This document shows, piece by piece, positions 34,401-46,593 of a DNA stretch of 64,000 nt (position 1 is the first letter of the stretch; the number at the start of each line of letters is the position of its first letter). Both the position numbers and the translations under genes were made by a program. The DNA comes from Blasia pusilla (lineage: Eukaryota > Marchantiophyta > Marchantiopsida > Blasiales), in the NCBI GenBank assembly GCA_050084515.1, contig CM114272.1, forward strand, positions 26,970,001 to 27,034,000, given 5' to 3'. The notes beneath the pieces are model-generated. The model was given only the letters and a program-made list of their open reading frames with translations, was not told where the DNA came from and did not search any database.

Positions 34401-35170
34401 GTCTCGGCAGTGTAGGAATCTAGACTTTTGCCTTAGGTTTCAGACATCTTACCTCCGCTTGAATAAGCTATCGATAGAGAGGGTTGTGAGGTACCTTGGT
34501 CGTTATCAGTCAAATTTCATTTTGATCTGTGAAAAGCTCTTTATCTTCTCTCGGGCTTATCTTTAGGGCTCTTGTACATCCAAACCTACCACCTTCTTAG
34601 GATAAAATATTGATAGATTCTCTCAAAACACCACGCTTTTATCTTTAGGGATTTCAAACCTCCACCCTATAACCTAAACGTGGTGGCACTCGAGAAGAGT
34701 GTCCTTCACATGCGGCTCATGAAGAGCTCAAAATCCATGGAAATTTTCCATGGTCCACTCTCCAACATCCACGCATTCTTCCCATGCCCTGGTTGTTATC
34801 AGTCAAATTTCATCTCTTTTATATGTCGTGGATCACTTAGGTCTGATCTGTTAAAGCCTAGTATCTTGAAGTATAGTATCAGATTCAAGTGTGGTCTCAT
34901 TTTTCCATCTAGGATATGAGTGTCTCGGGACATTTACTGAAGATGGTCTCTTGAATGTAATTCCCTTCCGCCATATCCAATGAAGGAGAGTAGTTAGCCA
35001 GTAAAGAAGTATGTGGATGAGGATTTTCCTCTGAATTTGCACTATTGGTGTAGAGGAGTCCGAGCACTTTCTTAACAACCTACGCATCTTCAAGGATTGT
35101 GAAAGTGAGGCAATCTATGAAGACAATTGGTACTACTTGGGATTCAATGTCCATCTGAACTAAATTCTAC

Positions 35171-35173
<3 letters not shown>

Positions 35174-35228
<55 letters not shown>
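35174..35228. repeat. (GA)n microsatellite
   Basis: About 27 GA units. Confidence 0.95.
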
Positions 35229-35231
<3 letters not shown>

Positions 35232-35729
35232 GTGTGGACTTTAATTTAATTTTTCTCCGAGACCAACGGATTTCTGTAAGCTTGTAGAACCCCTTCCTCG
35301 TGTGTGTTGGTGACATCTCATCCAACAAAAACCCTCGTATCTAGGATTTCAAGTACTTTTCCTGCGTGAGGTTTCCCTTATAAGAGATTCTGTCTTCTCA
35401 ATGAATTTTTTGGATTTATCCCTAGCTCTTAACCGGAAGTATGGTCACGTCACACACATGATAGGCACATCAGCATTCTACAAGTTCATGGCTCGATAGG
35501 ACCAGGTTCAGATGCATTACTTCTAGCATTGGTGTGTGGAAGCTAGGGAGCATCACCTAGCCCAAAGGACCTCTAAGGCCCTTTCTGGTGATGCCTTTTC
35601 TTGTCCAACTAGCCAACTGCTCAGTGGCTCCACTTGTTAAGTAGTCCCTCTTGTAGACACTTGATGTCTCTCTCTGCACTTTTGTAGACTTATTAAGGGT
35701 CTACAAGAGTGAAGAGAAGGATTGTAGTA

Positions 35730-36350
35730 ATTAAGTAATGCTTGTCGTAGCCTTGAGATCATAAACCCTACACCCTGGTTGGACGGTGCTAGAAATTGGG
35801 ATGAATGCAGAGAGGTAGACATGAAGAAAGTACTATATGAGAGCAGGAAGACTCTCAGATTGTGTGTGCTAACAATAGTGTTGGTGAGGATCTTCCAAGT
35901 GTCAGCAAAGAAGTTCTTTACAACACTATCCACTTTACCTGATTGGGATCCTCAATACACATTTCTTACCAGTGTAGAACCAGTGGGCACTGAATCTAGG
36001 ATGCTAAATGTGTTGCATAGTTTTGGCGATTATGTAGTGCCTATATCAGCCTTGCAAGCAAAGACCCTATGCCCTGGTTGGATGATGCTTGATTTTTTTG
36101 GGGTAGGGGGGAGGGGATTGGGGGGAAGATGGGAGAGACTACTCATTAAGTAGTGTCTGTTGTAGCCTTGCAACCATAGACCATGTTGGTTGGTTGGACA
36201 ATGCTTGAGACCAAGAAGGGTGTACAAAGAGGGAGAAGTGAAGAAGGCACCATATGAGAAGAGGTAGACACTCTCATGTAGTGTGAGTGTTGACCAAACA
36301 ACGTGTTGGTGCAGGAGAGATAGAATGTACACATTATTGTCTACCAAGAA
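35730..36350. repeat. Dispersed repeat inside the CACTA element, copies 2 and 3
   Basis: Copy 2 is about 35730-35975 and copy 3 about 36150-36350, with a partial copy at 36020-36100. They align with 30690-30945. Spacing and divergence suggest old internal duplication in the transposon. Confidence 0.6.
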
Positions 36351-36469
36351 AATGCCATTTGTGCCTCTTTTTCATGCTTTTGCTCTTAAGTACTTTTGAT
36401 GAGAGTTCAATTTTCTTGCTTTTTTTAGCTTCTCTTAGCAAACGCATAGGCACATCAATACGCACTCAG

Positions 36470-37780
36470 TAGCTCCTTCTTATCTATTGGACATGATAGA
36501 ATTGACCTCATGGCCCAATCCCAAATGACTTTGGTAGTGCCATTGGCACCTGCATCTCCATCCACCGCAGTGCCTCTTGCTTCTCCTACTTTGCTTGCTT
36601 CTTTACTCCTTATATAGGGTAATCTGTCATTGCATTAGTGAATAAATTGCAAGATATCTTCCCTCTACTAGGAAGTGCCTCGACTATAGATCTACCATAG
36701 GTAACGGCTGATAGGAGTCAGAGCAACGGGAAATCAAGTGTCTTAGAGTTGAAAGCTATAAGGGAGACCTTGAATCTAATTCAAGAAATGCTTTCCAAGA
36801 TCACCAAGGATGGACCTATAGACCCTCTACCTCCTTCTACAACTCGCTTGAATGTACATGTTTAAGAGGGCATACCTACAGAGGTTGTAGATGTAGAGGT
36901 CATTGATGCAAATTTGTTTCCTCAACCTCAAACATTTCCATCCATATCTTCTTTTGTGACTTCCGGTGTAGAACATCAGATTGGCGTTGGGGAGAAATCT
37001 GATTCCTGCAACAAATAGAGAAGGTACATGAGCCAATCTTGGTTCCAAGGCACAAGTTTAGACGGTGCATGATATAACATGAGGCATCCAACCAAAGCAA
37101 GTCCTTCTAAAGAAGAGAAAGGAATCTTGCACAAAGAAGAAAGAGAAGATGGTTGTAAGTAGAAATTTCTTGGGATGTTGTTTCTATATTTGTCTTCTAG
37201 CTTCCACTTTCTTTCATGTTCATATTACATTCACAAGAGATTAGATATACCTTATTTGTTGACCATGTTTATGTACCAATTCTAGACAAGCCAACCAGAT
37301 CTGATATATTCTTCCAACATTCCTAACAATTGTCGGAGCATTTTAAAGGGTAAATTCCATGGTTTAGATAGTGATCTACTTGAATTTCTTGTATGTCTAT
37401 CAATTCTATACATTGAAGGTAACCAAATATGTATTGAATTTTCTAAAGTGTTTGTCTTTGTGCTCCCATCAGCTTGTGGTGGGTGATTATGTCTTGATCA
37501 AGCAAAACAAGATCACTTGCCAACCTGTGGGAGAAGGACATGTATCAAGTCTTGCAGGTCGGGATAAGATCCATCGGAAAGAAATCCCATTTGGATGTGT
37601 GAGACTTGATGTGAAGGTTATTCTCAACCGTGAAGTAGAGCTATTCTATCCAAAAAATAAAGATGATCCTCCATAATTGCTCTTGAAGGAATCTGTTAGG
37701 TCTCAGATCTTATGGCCTGAGAGATTGCTCAAGAAAGAGTGCCCATTGGAGTAGGTTATGAAGTACTGTTAAGAGAAGAT
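36470..37780 (+). pseudogene. CACTA-associated second-ORF remnant
   Basis: Coding-like pieces on the plus strand. 37471-37676 reads GDYVLIKQNK, then HRKEIPFGCVRLDVKVIL, then ELFYPKNKDDPP, and downstream ILWPERLLKKECPLE. This follows the pattern of the C-terminal domain shared by plant En/Spm accessory proteins (a beta-rich block ending in '..WP..L'). Stops at 37675 and elsewhere. Its presence supports the CACTA assignment. I am not sure of the family. Confidence 0.4.
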
Positions 37781-38382
37781 GGAACGTGTGTTTTTTTATG
37801 ATAATGTGGAGGTGTTAGATATCTGGTTTTGGCATATTTGGTGATAACAGAATGGAAGTTTAATGCCACTATCACTTTGATTCCTTATTTCTCTTTTCAG
37901 ATTCACAGATCATGCATATGATTTGTAATTGGCCTTTTTTTCACACTCAAAGTTAAGACCTTTCCAACTCTTTGGATTCTTAAACAATACTACGACTTGA
38001 TTTTTTTGCAGCCACTATTGAAAGGAAATTTTTTTCCATTACATGTTTCTTAATCATCCCTGGTTTTTTGAATATCTTGTCTTTTCTATTATAGTTTATA
38101 CAATCTCAAGTTCAGAAGACTTGGTGCATTTTCCTGATTTTTTCTTCTTCCGTTTGATGCATGTAGAGGTTGTTAGGAATGCTTGGAAAAATTCATTTCT
38201 AATGTTTTAAAGTTTGAACTACAACTTCCAATGTATCACAACCTGAATTTAAAGAAAACTGTTATATGACATTTCACACCCACAAAAAAGAACCAAAGTC
38301 CCAAAATAGTTTAAAAAATTCTCCATCAATAGGTGTAGCATTGGTAGTAGTATATGGTTGAGCATTATACTACCAATATTAT
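37781..38382. other. Right arm of the CACTA element, AT-rich, no gene
   Basis: No ORF, repeat or motif could be supported. Confidence 0.4.
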
Positions 38383-38576
38383 TTACTAGCACTACTTCTA
38401 GTAATCATTACTACCAAGAGCATTTAATAGCACTAATCCTAATTCTCAATATTACCAATAGTATTTGCTAGCACTACTTCTAGTACTCAATCTTACCAAG
38501 AGTATTTACTAGCACTACTCCTTGTACTCAATATTACCAATAGTATTTATTAGCACTACGCATAGAGCTCAATATT
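38383..38576. repeat. Subterminal 41-bp repeats of the CACTA element
   Basis: About 5 units of the pattern ACTCAATATTACCAATAGTA then TTTACTAGCACTACTTCTAGT. They lie 540 bp inside the right TIR. CACTA elements carry transposase-binding repeats in this position. Confidence 0.8.
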
Positions 38577-39112
38577 AAGAGGTACTTCAAAATACCATGT
38601 AGTTCTATGAATACAACTATATTCAGTTATTGTGTACTATTGCTAGTCAAAGAAGGACAACTTTGCTACCATGAGGATATCGTACCTCACACATGTCAGC
38701 AAATTATGGGATAAAATTTATCTTCAAACACTATAGCTAGTGCACATTCTGGAATTAGATAACCAACAAACAAATTGGTCCACGTGTCATCACCATATAA
38801 CCTCTTCATATTCATAATGACTACATTTAGTAACATGTAGGCTGACGTAGAGATTAGTCACATCATTCTATTGATAATGACGTATCAAATATGTTAAGGG
38901 TGACAAGACACTTTTCATGTCCTAAACGAATAAAAAAACCACTATAGTCAATAGACACGTCATCAAGACATCATAGAGTGCTTGCGACTAAATTTCTACA
39001 TGACTCGTCCTTTGCAATTGGGTACTAAACTAGTTGCATCAGTTGCATATTATACATATGCACTAAAACTAGTTATATATTTTAGTGGCAATGAACATGT
39101 TTCCTTCTAGTG

Positions 39113-39617
39113 ATTTTTAATTCAATGTGTAAGAGGTCATTTGAAGTTTTATTTTCCCGTTGTGTTATTGGGATTGAATGCCTCCTTGTGAAATGTTTCT
39201 TAGTTTTTGGACCCCTGGTGAGGGGAGAGGGGAGAAAAGGAGGTGTCAAGAAGGAGGAAGAGGGCATTGAGTAGGATTAATTCGAGTCCTTATGGCATTT
39301 TCATGTTAAAATGGTGTTAACTTTTCTTCCCAACCATTGGATGGTGTTAAAACATGGCACAAACCTTGGCATTAAACTCCTCCACAACTTCAAATGTTCA
39401 GATCTGCCATTTAGATCCCAATGCTAATACAAAAAATGAAAGACCTTACTTAGGGTTTACAATTTTTTAATTCAATGTGTGAGTGGTCATTTGAAGTTTT
39501 TTCTTTTCTCCTGTGTTCCTCGGGTTAGGATGCCTCCCTATGAAAAATTTCCTGGTTTTTGGACCCCTAGTGAGGGGGGAGGGGAGAAAAGGAGGTGTCA
39601 AGAAGGAAGAAGAGGGC
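39113..39617. repeat. 352-bp tandem repeat: rest of unit 1, unit 2, start of unit 3
   Basis: 39116-39252 completes unit 1. 39253-39604 is a full 352-bp unit. 39605-39617 begins a third, cut by repeat R copy 3. Unit 2 reads GGGTTTACAATTTTTTAATT across the point where unit 1 is interrupted. Confidence 0.9.
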
Positions 39618-40160
39618 TATCGTGCGCATACACATTGCTACACAACCCACATAACTGGTCACATCTACACACCATACAACACCGATCTTCCCAACATACG
39701 GGTCGATCCATCCATAAACCAAAAAAACTCACACATATATATCGAGATCCCACAAAAAATCAAGAGTAGTAAAAACGGCTCACCTGGCCTAAAACTCCAC
39801 TCATGAATCTACATCGGCATATCAACCCACATCCACCCTCTATTATGAGGGAATCCAGATGCTAGCACCCTAACTCCTACACACCCACACATGTCTATGC
39901 AAGAGAAGCGCTCCTAAGGCTCAACATGAGAAAGATGGCTTGAGAAAGCCATCTCTCTCACTCTTATAGCCTTGGGAAGAGCTTTTTGGCTCTTCCCAAG
40001 CTCTTCCCCCAAAAATAGCTCTACCAACATTAATCTACGTGCATAGCTTACCGGATGATTGTTGACCCGGTCAACGGGTCACTTGACGAACTAAAACCAA
40101 AATAGGGAAATCATCATAAATGACATTCCCGACACAACAGACCTGTTGCAGTACCACATT
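39618..40160. repeat. Dispersed repeat R, copy 3
   Basis: It starts TATCGTGCGCATACAC, like copy 4 (61253), and shares the GTAAAAACGGCTCACCTGGCC and CAACATGAGAAAGATGGCTT landmarks and the GGGAAGAGC foldback. Homology fades near 40150. Confidence 0.75.
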
Positions 40161-40598
40161 CCAAATTGTTGGACATGTTATTTCCCCAGGTGTTGCTCTA
40201 CTATATGGTGTGCTATAGTGGAGCTGAAGGTTCTCTTCGGACGAAAGATCTTTATCAAGGCGGATGGAAAATCCATGATAAGTAAGGAATAGTGATAATG
40301 GGAAATCACATAAGCAGATGGGTAAGAGAATACATATCAGCATGTTAGTTCAGGTGTTGATATGGAATACTTGAAACTCACTCAATCTTACAGTATTTAG
40401 TCACACTACATTAGCTCTTTCAACCTTTTTTCAAGCTATAGAGCCTACGAAAGAAATATGGTCTGCCATTCCCTTCCATAAATTTTGATTCAAATACAAT
40501 CAATTTCTCTCTTCTCATATAACAAGAAGATAGAAATACCATTAAAGTTGCAATATGAAGTTTGATTACTTTCTGGTTTAGTCATTAGACTCATCATC
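40161..40598. other. Spacer, no feature recognised
   Basis: AT-rich, no supported gene. It may include the end of the second CACTA element, but no TIR was found. Confidence 0.35.
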
Positions 40599-41851
40599 TC
40601 ACATTAGTTTTAAATCTGAACTACGATAAGCATCTTCTATAGGAATAGATGGAGATTTATTTGTAGCCATAGCAGATTCTGCAACTATAACGGTAATAGC
40701 CCCTTCTAAAGATACTTCCAAAGTTTCTATATCAATACTTGACTGAGGTTCAAACCTAGAAAATTTGATGTGATCATAGGAATCACGGTCAACACTACCA
40801 CAAACCACTCTTCTACCACGGGCTTATTTTTGGAGCACTATTTTCCATCCTGGTTTTTCTTCCACATCTGCGAAGAAGACTTGCTCTACCTAGCTAGGAA
40901 AGACAAAGGGCTCTTGTTCAAGTGGTAAGCACTTTCGATAGTGTGAGAAAATAGAAAGTGACGAAATCACTTAAATCTTTTACAAAACTTGGAGTATAAA
41001 GTGGCCTAGTCTGTCTGTGCGCTCATAGAAGAGCTTTGATGGAACCTGAACATGCACATAACTCGACATACAAGAATCCGCTACCGTTGCAACTCCCGAC
41101 TATTTCACTACTCGAGAAACTAGGGTTTATTACCTAATTTTTGTTTCTATTAATAGATTTTTTTTGCATATTCTATATTGCATCAGGGTGCCCCGCACCT
41201 TGATGCAATATAAGGTTAGATAGTCATAGTAACGCTACTCCATAAACCACCTACGTCATATTACTATGATTCCTTCGACATCTAAGTCAGAACCATCAAT
41301 CTAGGCTTCTCCTCATACAAGGAGGCCGATCAAATTAATGGTGCTCAAAGATGTGGATGTTGAGAATCCAACAAAAAGTTTGCCAATAAAAGCCCATGTT
41401 CATCAAGTACCATGCTTGGATCATGGCCATTCCATTGCGATTGGGCCCACTTCCCCCTCCTTAGGATCACTGGTTTGTCTCTAATACCATACTCCAAAAC
41501 CATAATATCACTTAGTATCCCAACATAAGCATAGTTTGAGACTCTCTCACTCCCTATTACATTTTGAGAAGAAAAAATGGAAGCTATCCCATAGTCGTAA
41601 GTAGACCATGTTGTTGGCCCCCCTTTGTCAACTCGGAAATGATTTCCATAAGCTTGCATTATTTTATAGGATCGATAAATCAGAGATGGTGGAACTAATA
41701 GTTTCAAAACCAAATCATCCACCTCTTCACCTTCCTCAACCCACTCCCGAACCTTGGGTCTTATCCATGATGGAAAGGTCTCTTCCATCCTTCCCTCTAC
41801 CTTGAAAAGTCTGACAAAGTTCAATAAGCACTTGTGAATAAGTACCTTCAA
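40599..41851 (-). pseudogene. C-terminal part of TNP2-type transposase (DUF4216 region), split by a solo LTR
   Basis: 41851-41374 reads the DUF4216-like region (SNYAYVGILSDIMVLEYG; YGIASIFSSQNVIG). The frame stops at an inserted LTR (41373-40942). It resumes beyond it at 40938 with EQEPFVFPS, one TAG, then VEQVFFADVEEKPGWKIVLQ, followed by a tail to 40599. The resumed words are the standard continuation of plant TNP2 proteins, so the LTR broke a once-continuous gene. Confidence 0.75.
40942..41373 (-). mobile_element. Solo LTR (copia-like), inside the TNP2 gene
   Basis: On the minus strand it begins TGTTGGATTCTCAACA and ends TCTCACA. It is the same family as 59844-60264. Flanks GATAG and AAAAG agree at 3 of 5 positions, an eroded target duplication. 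It contains a strong hairpin at 41176-41214. Confidence 0.8.
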
Positions 41852-42111
41852 GCTACATAGTGGTTCTACTCTACACTTGATATTTCCTTATGAACAGAAA
41901 CAAAAAATAGATGGATATGAAAAGAAGATAAATGTGTATTGACTCCCACCATTGGCTCATGCATGATGTGTTTTCCAACACATATTGATGAGCACTTAAA
42001 AGGAGAGTTTGTGATAGAGTTCTCTTCACACTTCCTCCTTATGTTGCATCTCACACTCTTGTTTGGACCACTTTGAAACCCTCCATATATTTAGTTATGA
42101 AGCCCAATGCC

Positions 42112-42468
42112 TCATCCAAGATATATATATTCTCCGGCCATGCATCCTTCAGGCCTAACACGAGATCTTACATAGCCTTTTAATACATCTAAATACTTCT
42201 CAACAGGATACATCCATCGACATGCCGATGGACCACAAATATCCAACTCTTCAACTAAATGGACCATCAAGTGTGTCATTCCATTAAAGACTGATGGAGG
42301 AAAATGAATTTCCATGAGACACAATGTCTCTGCTACGTCTTCCTTCAATTCTTGCAGAGGGCGAGGATCCCAAGTCTTCAAACATAACCTGCGGAAGATC
42401 CCAGACATCCTCGTGATAGTTGTTCTCACGGGAGCCTTCATCAATGCTCTTACAAAATACGGCAACAA
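42112..42468 (-). pseudogene. TNP2-associated DUF4218 domain
   Basis: It reads LPYFVRALMKAPVRTTITRM, then LKEDVAETLCLMEIHFPPS, then HLVEELDICGPSACRWMYP and EKYLDVLKGYVRSRVRPEGC. This is the DUF4218 module that follows the TNP2 catalytic region in plant CACTA transposases. The piece is open, and its flanks are interrupted. Confidence 0.85.
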
Positions 42469-42927
42469 TTATTGCATGAAGATATGGAGATCATGGGATT
42501 TCAAGCTTCCTATTGTCTTCCTTAGAATATGTTTCTACAATTATCCACCATACCCACTTGGAACTTTCAATGTGGCCACCCTATTTGTGAACACCTTCAT
42601 TTCTTCAAGTGTAAGAACATAATCTGCTCTGGGCTTTACCTTCACTGATTCTCTTGATGGATGGGGTTGTAACCATAAGTGTTTTTTGATTCCCCTAGCT
42701 TTTAAGTGAGATAATCCTTATTCTACACCCCAAATAAAGTTTTAAGGGTGTTCTCACAATGCATTAGATCCAGCTTGTGTTGTATCTATATATCCTAAAA
42801 TCACAGCAACCATACATGAGAGAAATGAGCGTATTATGATAGCTAGTTTGAAAAAATTAAAGTAAGACAATTATACAATGATAGATAATCGATAGAAACC
42901 AAATTGTAATCACTTGAGTCTTAAAAC

Positions 42928-43272
42928 TTAGAGCAAGAAGAACAAATAACATACCTTCAAGTAGGAAAGATCAAATATGATACTCCTCCTTTCGATCCCG
43001 TATATTTTGTAAGGGTCTTGTTCTTGAATCTCTCCCCTCTTAACTTTTCCTCTTGGTGTTGCATCAAAAATCATCTTAGCTTCTGCCCACTGAAGTACTT
43101 GACTACTCGATACACGTCCTGGAGTTGCGCGTCTCTCAACACTACGATTGAAGTGCTTGGCCATGTTGCTTTGTCGATAAGGGTGATTAGCCCTCATATA
43201 TTGTCTATTGGTATGTATGTTTATGACATGGTTTTGAATAGTATGATTTAATATTGGGCCCACAAACTCCAC
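42928..43272 (-). pseudogene. TNP2 transposase, middle segment
   Basis: It reads MRANHPYRQSNMAKHFN, then ERRATPGRVSSSQVLQWAEA, then GEIQEQDPYKIYGIERRSII, which belongs between the catalytic core and DUF4218 in TNP2 proteins. It is joined to the segment upstream only if several stops are ignored. Confidence 0.75.
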
Positions 43273-43391
43273 AAGCTAATCTACAATTTTTAGCTTGCCC
43301 AGACACAACACCCAATCATGGATAATCGTTAATAGTCCAGATCAGCATTGCCCTTAAATTGAAACAAGCTTTATCATTCGTTGCACTTTGG

Positions 43392-44383
43392 TCAAAAGCA
43401 GGAACTCCTATCCCATAGTTGTTGTATTTCCTCAATAAGAGGAGCTAAATAAACATCTAGATTATGGCTACCCATAGATTCTTTCCATAGAATGATAAGA
43501 GCGAGTTGCAAAAAAAACTTCTTAGTTGATAACCAAGGGGTAAGTTGTAGTTCACTAGAACAACAGGCCAAGTAGATCACAATGCATGCTTATCATTGAA
43601 TGGATTAACAATATCTAAAACTAAGCCCAATCTTATATTCCTTTATTCCCTACTGAACTCTGGCTAGGTGATATCTATATGTTGCCATTGTTTGGAGTCA
43701 CCTGCGTGGCGAACCATACCATCAAAAGATTTATTCTTTGCTGTCCATGTCATTAGCTCGGCAATACTCCTACACCTATATATGGGTTTTAATCTAGGAA
43801 TAAGAGGAAAATGACAAAGCACCTTGTTCGGAAGTTTTCTTTTTCCAACTTCTCGAACGCGAGATGGATTGCATTTCAAACATGGCTCCAAGTCTTTATG
43901 AGTATCCCTAAACAACATGCATCCATTTGGGCAAGTATGGATGAGAATATAATTCAATCCTACCTTGGTTATTAATCCCTTAGTAGCATAGTGATTTTTT
44001 GGAACACGATTACCTTCAGGCAGAACTTGAGAACCTAAGAACTTCAATAGTTCATCAACGACCACATTGGGTACACTATGTTTACCACAAATGTTTAAAA
44101 GTATCATGGTAAAGGTTATCTTACTGGTCTTAGCTCCAGGGAAAAGAGGTTTATATGCCATCTTTAAAACTTCCTCATCTGACCCCCAATCCTTTGGATC
44201 TAAACCTTGTTCACTCTTGTTAACTCTAGTCTCAAATGATTGCTCTTCTTCACCAGAATGAGAGGTGTCAACCATTGAATTTTCAAAGCTTCCAAATGCT
44301 TCATTGATCATCCTATGAACTTCAAAATCCTTGTCAAAATCATCTGATGTAGATGCATGAGGAATTGTGGCACATCTCATCAC
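43392..44383 (-). pseudogene. TNP2-type transposase core
   Basis: 44383-43664 is a long open piece with the features of TNP2: LFPGAKTSKITFTMILLNIC; YILIHTCPNGCMLFR; LEPCLKCNPSRVREVGKRK; KVLCHFPLIPRLKPIYRCRS; MVRHAGDSKQW. The homology continues through stops to 43580-43392 (LQLTPWLSTKKFF; KESMGSHNLDVYLAPLIEEI). The enzyme would cut and rejoin CACTA ends. It is outside the 29-39 kb element and could have served it in trans when intact (inference). Confidence 0.85.
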
Positions 44384-44682
44384 AATGTTAAAATTTTCAA
44401 TCTAACTACTTGGTTAGACCTCTCTTTCCACTCTTCATCAGAGGAATCATATTCATGAGGATTTCTTGAAATTGTATGTCCTGGATTCCTCTTATGGATC
44501 ATAAGGTGTTTCTCAATGATTGAAACAAGCCTCAATCTACTTCCCTTACACCCAGTGCAAGGACATTTCAACTTGCTTAAACCAAGTTTTTTTGCTTGCT
44601 CCTTCTCTCTACGCCATAACTTTTCATCATGACTAGAAATTTGATGGGGATCATTCAAATCCAAGGAGTCACTGTCGAACAA
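44380..44682 (-). pseudogene. Transposase-associated N-terminal domain (CACTA)
   Basis: It reads WRREKEQAKKLGLSKLKCPC, then TGCKGSRLRLVSIIEKHLMI: the Cys-x-Cys-x2-Cys and His pattern of the 'Transpos_assoc' domain at the N-terminus of TNP2 proteins. It overlaps the start of the next segment by 4 bp in another frame, so either a frameshift or a lost intron separates them. Confidence 0.75.
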
Positions 44683-44699
44683 GTAAAGAAAAGGATTTT

Positions 44700-45442
44700 C
44701 ATTTCAATTTGGATAGAATGTTTTGTCCATGAAAAAAACTACAAAGGCAACATAACAAACAATATCTAAAAAGAAAGATTATATACAAGTTGAATACCTC
44801 TTGGAACTCTGAGACTTATCTACCGTGCCTTAAACTTGGCTGTGTTTAGCTTCTCCTAAGCCCTTCTTGGTGCAACCACCTTTGATCCTAGTCAAAACCA
44901 CCCATATATGATGAGCACTCAGACTATCTGAAAGTGTCTTCTTCCTCAAAATGATTCCTTCCTTGAACTTGAACAATGAGAAAAGCAAGAATGAAACATA
45001 ACTAAACCCTTGATCCTACAAAATTCATAACATAGAAAGCAATAGTATATAATAATATTTGTATTACTTGAAATAGTAAAACCAGAATTGTTCGGTCAGT
45101 AAGCTGGTAAGCTATTTCAGATATCCGAAATAGCAACACCAGAACTTTTTGCCAAGCATCAATAGCCTCAATTTAGTGCCTAATGCAGTTGCTAACATGA
45201 CCTAATAGATAGGATTGGGGATCCCATGGCCACTCAGTTATGTTTGCTTCCTCACAAACAACAAGAGTTGGTGTGAGATCATTACTCGCTAGGCCATGCC
45301 AAATGATGACTTGCCAAAAAATACTTGCAAGTCTCTCTTAGAAGAGTGGCACAAGATAGATGTCTTTACAAGATGGAGAACTAATCTGAAATAGACAGAG
45401 TTGGGTCTAGCAAAGCATAAGGAAGGGGGACTGGCTGAAAAG
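44700..45442. other. No gene recognised
   Basis: Intergenic sequence upstream of the TNP2 gene, with no ORF, domain or repeat. Confidence 0.4.
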
Positions 45443-45536
45443 ATGCCCCATAACCATGAATGACACTACGACATTTACACCATGAATGTCACTACGACAT
45501 GTAAATGTCGTAGTGTCATTCATGGTTATGGGGCAT
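45443..45536. ncRNA. Perfect 37-bp-arm inverted repeat (possible hairpin RNA locus)
   Basis: 45443-45479 and 45500-45536 are exact reverse complements. The 20-nt loop (45480-45499) is itself a one-mismatch copy of part of the left arm. If transcribed it would fold into a 37-bp perfect stem, suitable for Dicer-like processing. Transcription is not shown, and it could equally be a fold-back insertion scar. Confidence 0.45.
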
Positions 45537-46300
45537 GTACTGAATAATGATTAGAGTTTTGTGAGGATGCCCACAATCTTTGACCAATCTGTAAACCCTG
45601 TCAGCCACATCCCTCATCTATTCATCAATTCCATTTTAGTCTACTCTTAGTAGTCATAAAAATCAAAACGTGTATCTCTTTACGAATGGCTGAAAAATCA
45701 GTAAACCGTTTTCCTGGAATATGTAAAAACTTGCCCCACTCAACCAATTTTGAACGATCTTTGGGTCTTTTGACAGTCTTAACCAAGTGTAGTATTAGAG
45801 GATGTTACGTGCATATATCCGCACCGGCCTCGTGGTAGGAAATCCCAGCCAAAAAATATCTCCATACTATGGACATAATTTTTTTATAAAAATTTATGTA
45901 CATCATCCATCATTAATATTTAATTATACACTAATTCTTCAATTTTTTTTATTTCCCTTATATTTAAGGTACTTAGGAAAATATTTTGAGTAACACAAAT
46001 AATTATTATAACTCCGAGGGACGATCCATGGTGATGATGGCGTCCAATAAGATTGCCAGCGATCCGCATCGGAAGTGGTTTTCGCGGTGAGCACATGATG
46101 CAGGCGGGGTCTGTAGAGAGGCGAGGAGGCAGAACAGGGGGAAAAGGAAGGGAAGGGGCGATATGAGAAAGGGGACAGGAGGGAGGCAGCGTCTTCCCCG
46201 ATCTTACGTCACGAGAGGACCAAGCAAGCCAGACCTATTTGTCCACAGTCAACGTAATCTCCCCCTAAAGGTTCGTATGATCTGATCGGCACGCCGAGCG
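45537..46300. other. Upstream flank of the CUE-domain gene
   Basis: AT-rich to about 46000, then an abrupt change to GC- and CpG-richer sequence at about 46010 that continues through the first exon. This is consistent with the promoter of an active gene. No clear TATA box. Confidence 0.4.
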
Positions 46301-46562
46301 CTGGACCCGTTTTGCGCCCTATCCTGTGGTCCTGTGCACATCAGCATCAACCTTCTTCCATCCCACCCTCCCTCTTTCCGTTCGTCCGCCAAGACGCTCC
46401 TCGTTCTCGTTGCGTGTCCCTGTGGGAGAGTACATAGGATCCTTCACGCCCCGAGTTTTCTTTTTTGGTACTCTCGCATTTCCCTCGAGGCTTTCTGGTC
46501 TTCGTCACGTTGTGAACCTTTCTCCTTCCCCTATTTCCTTCTCGTGAGAGTGCTCTCTGGGG

Positions 46563-46593
<31 letters not shown>

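Noticed and set aside
41345-44682. Treating the TNP2 gene as the transposase inside the 29-39 kb CACTA element
   Set aside because: It lies outside the TIRs and target duplication of that element. It must belong to another CACTA copy.
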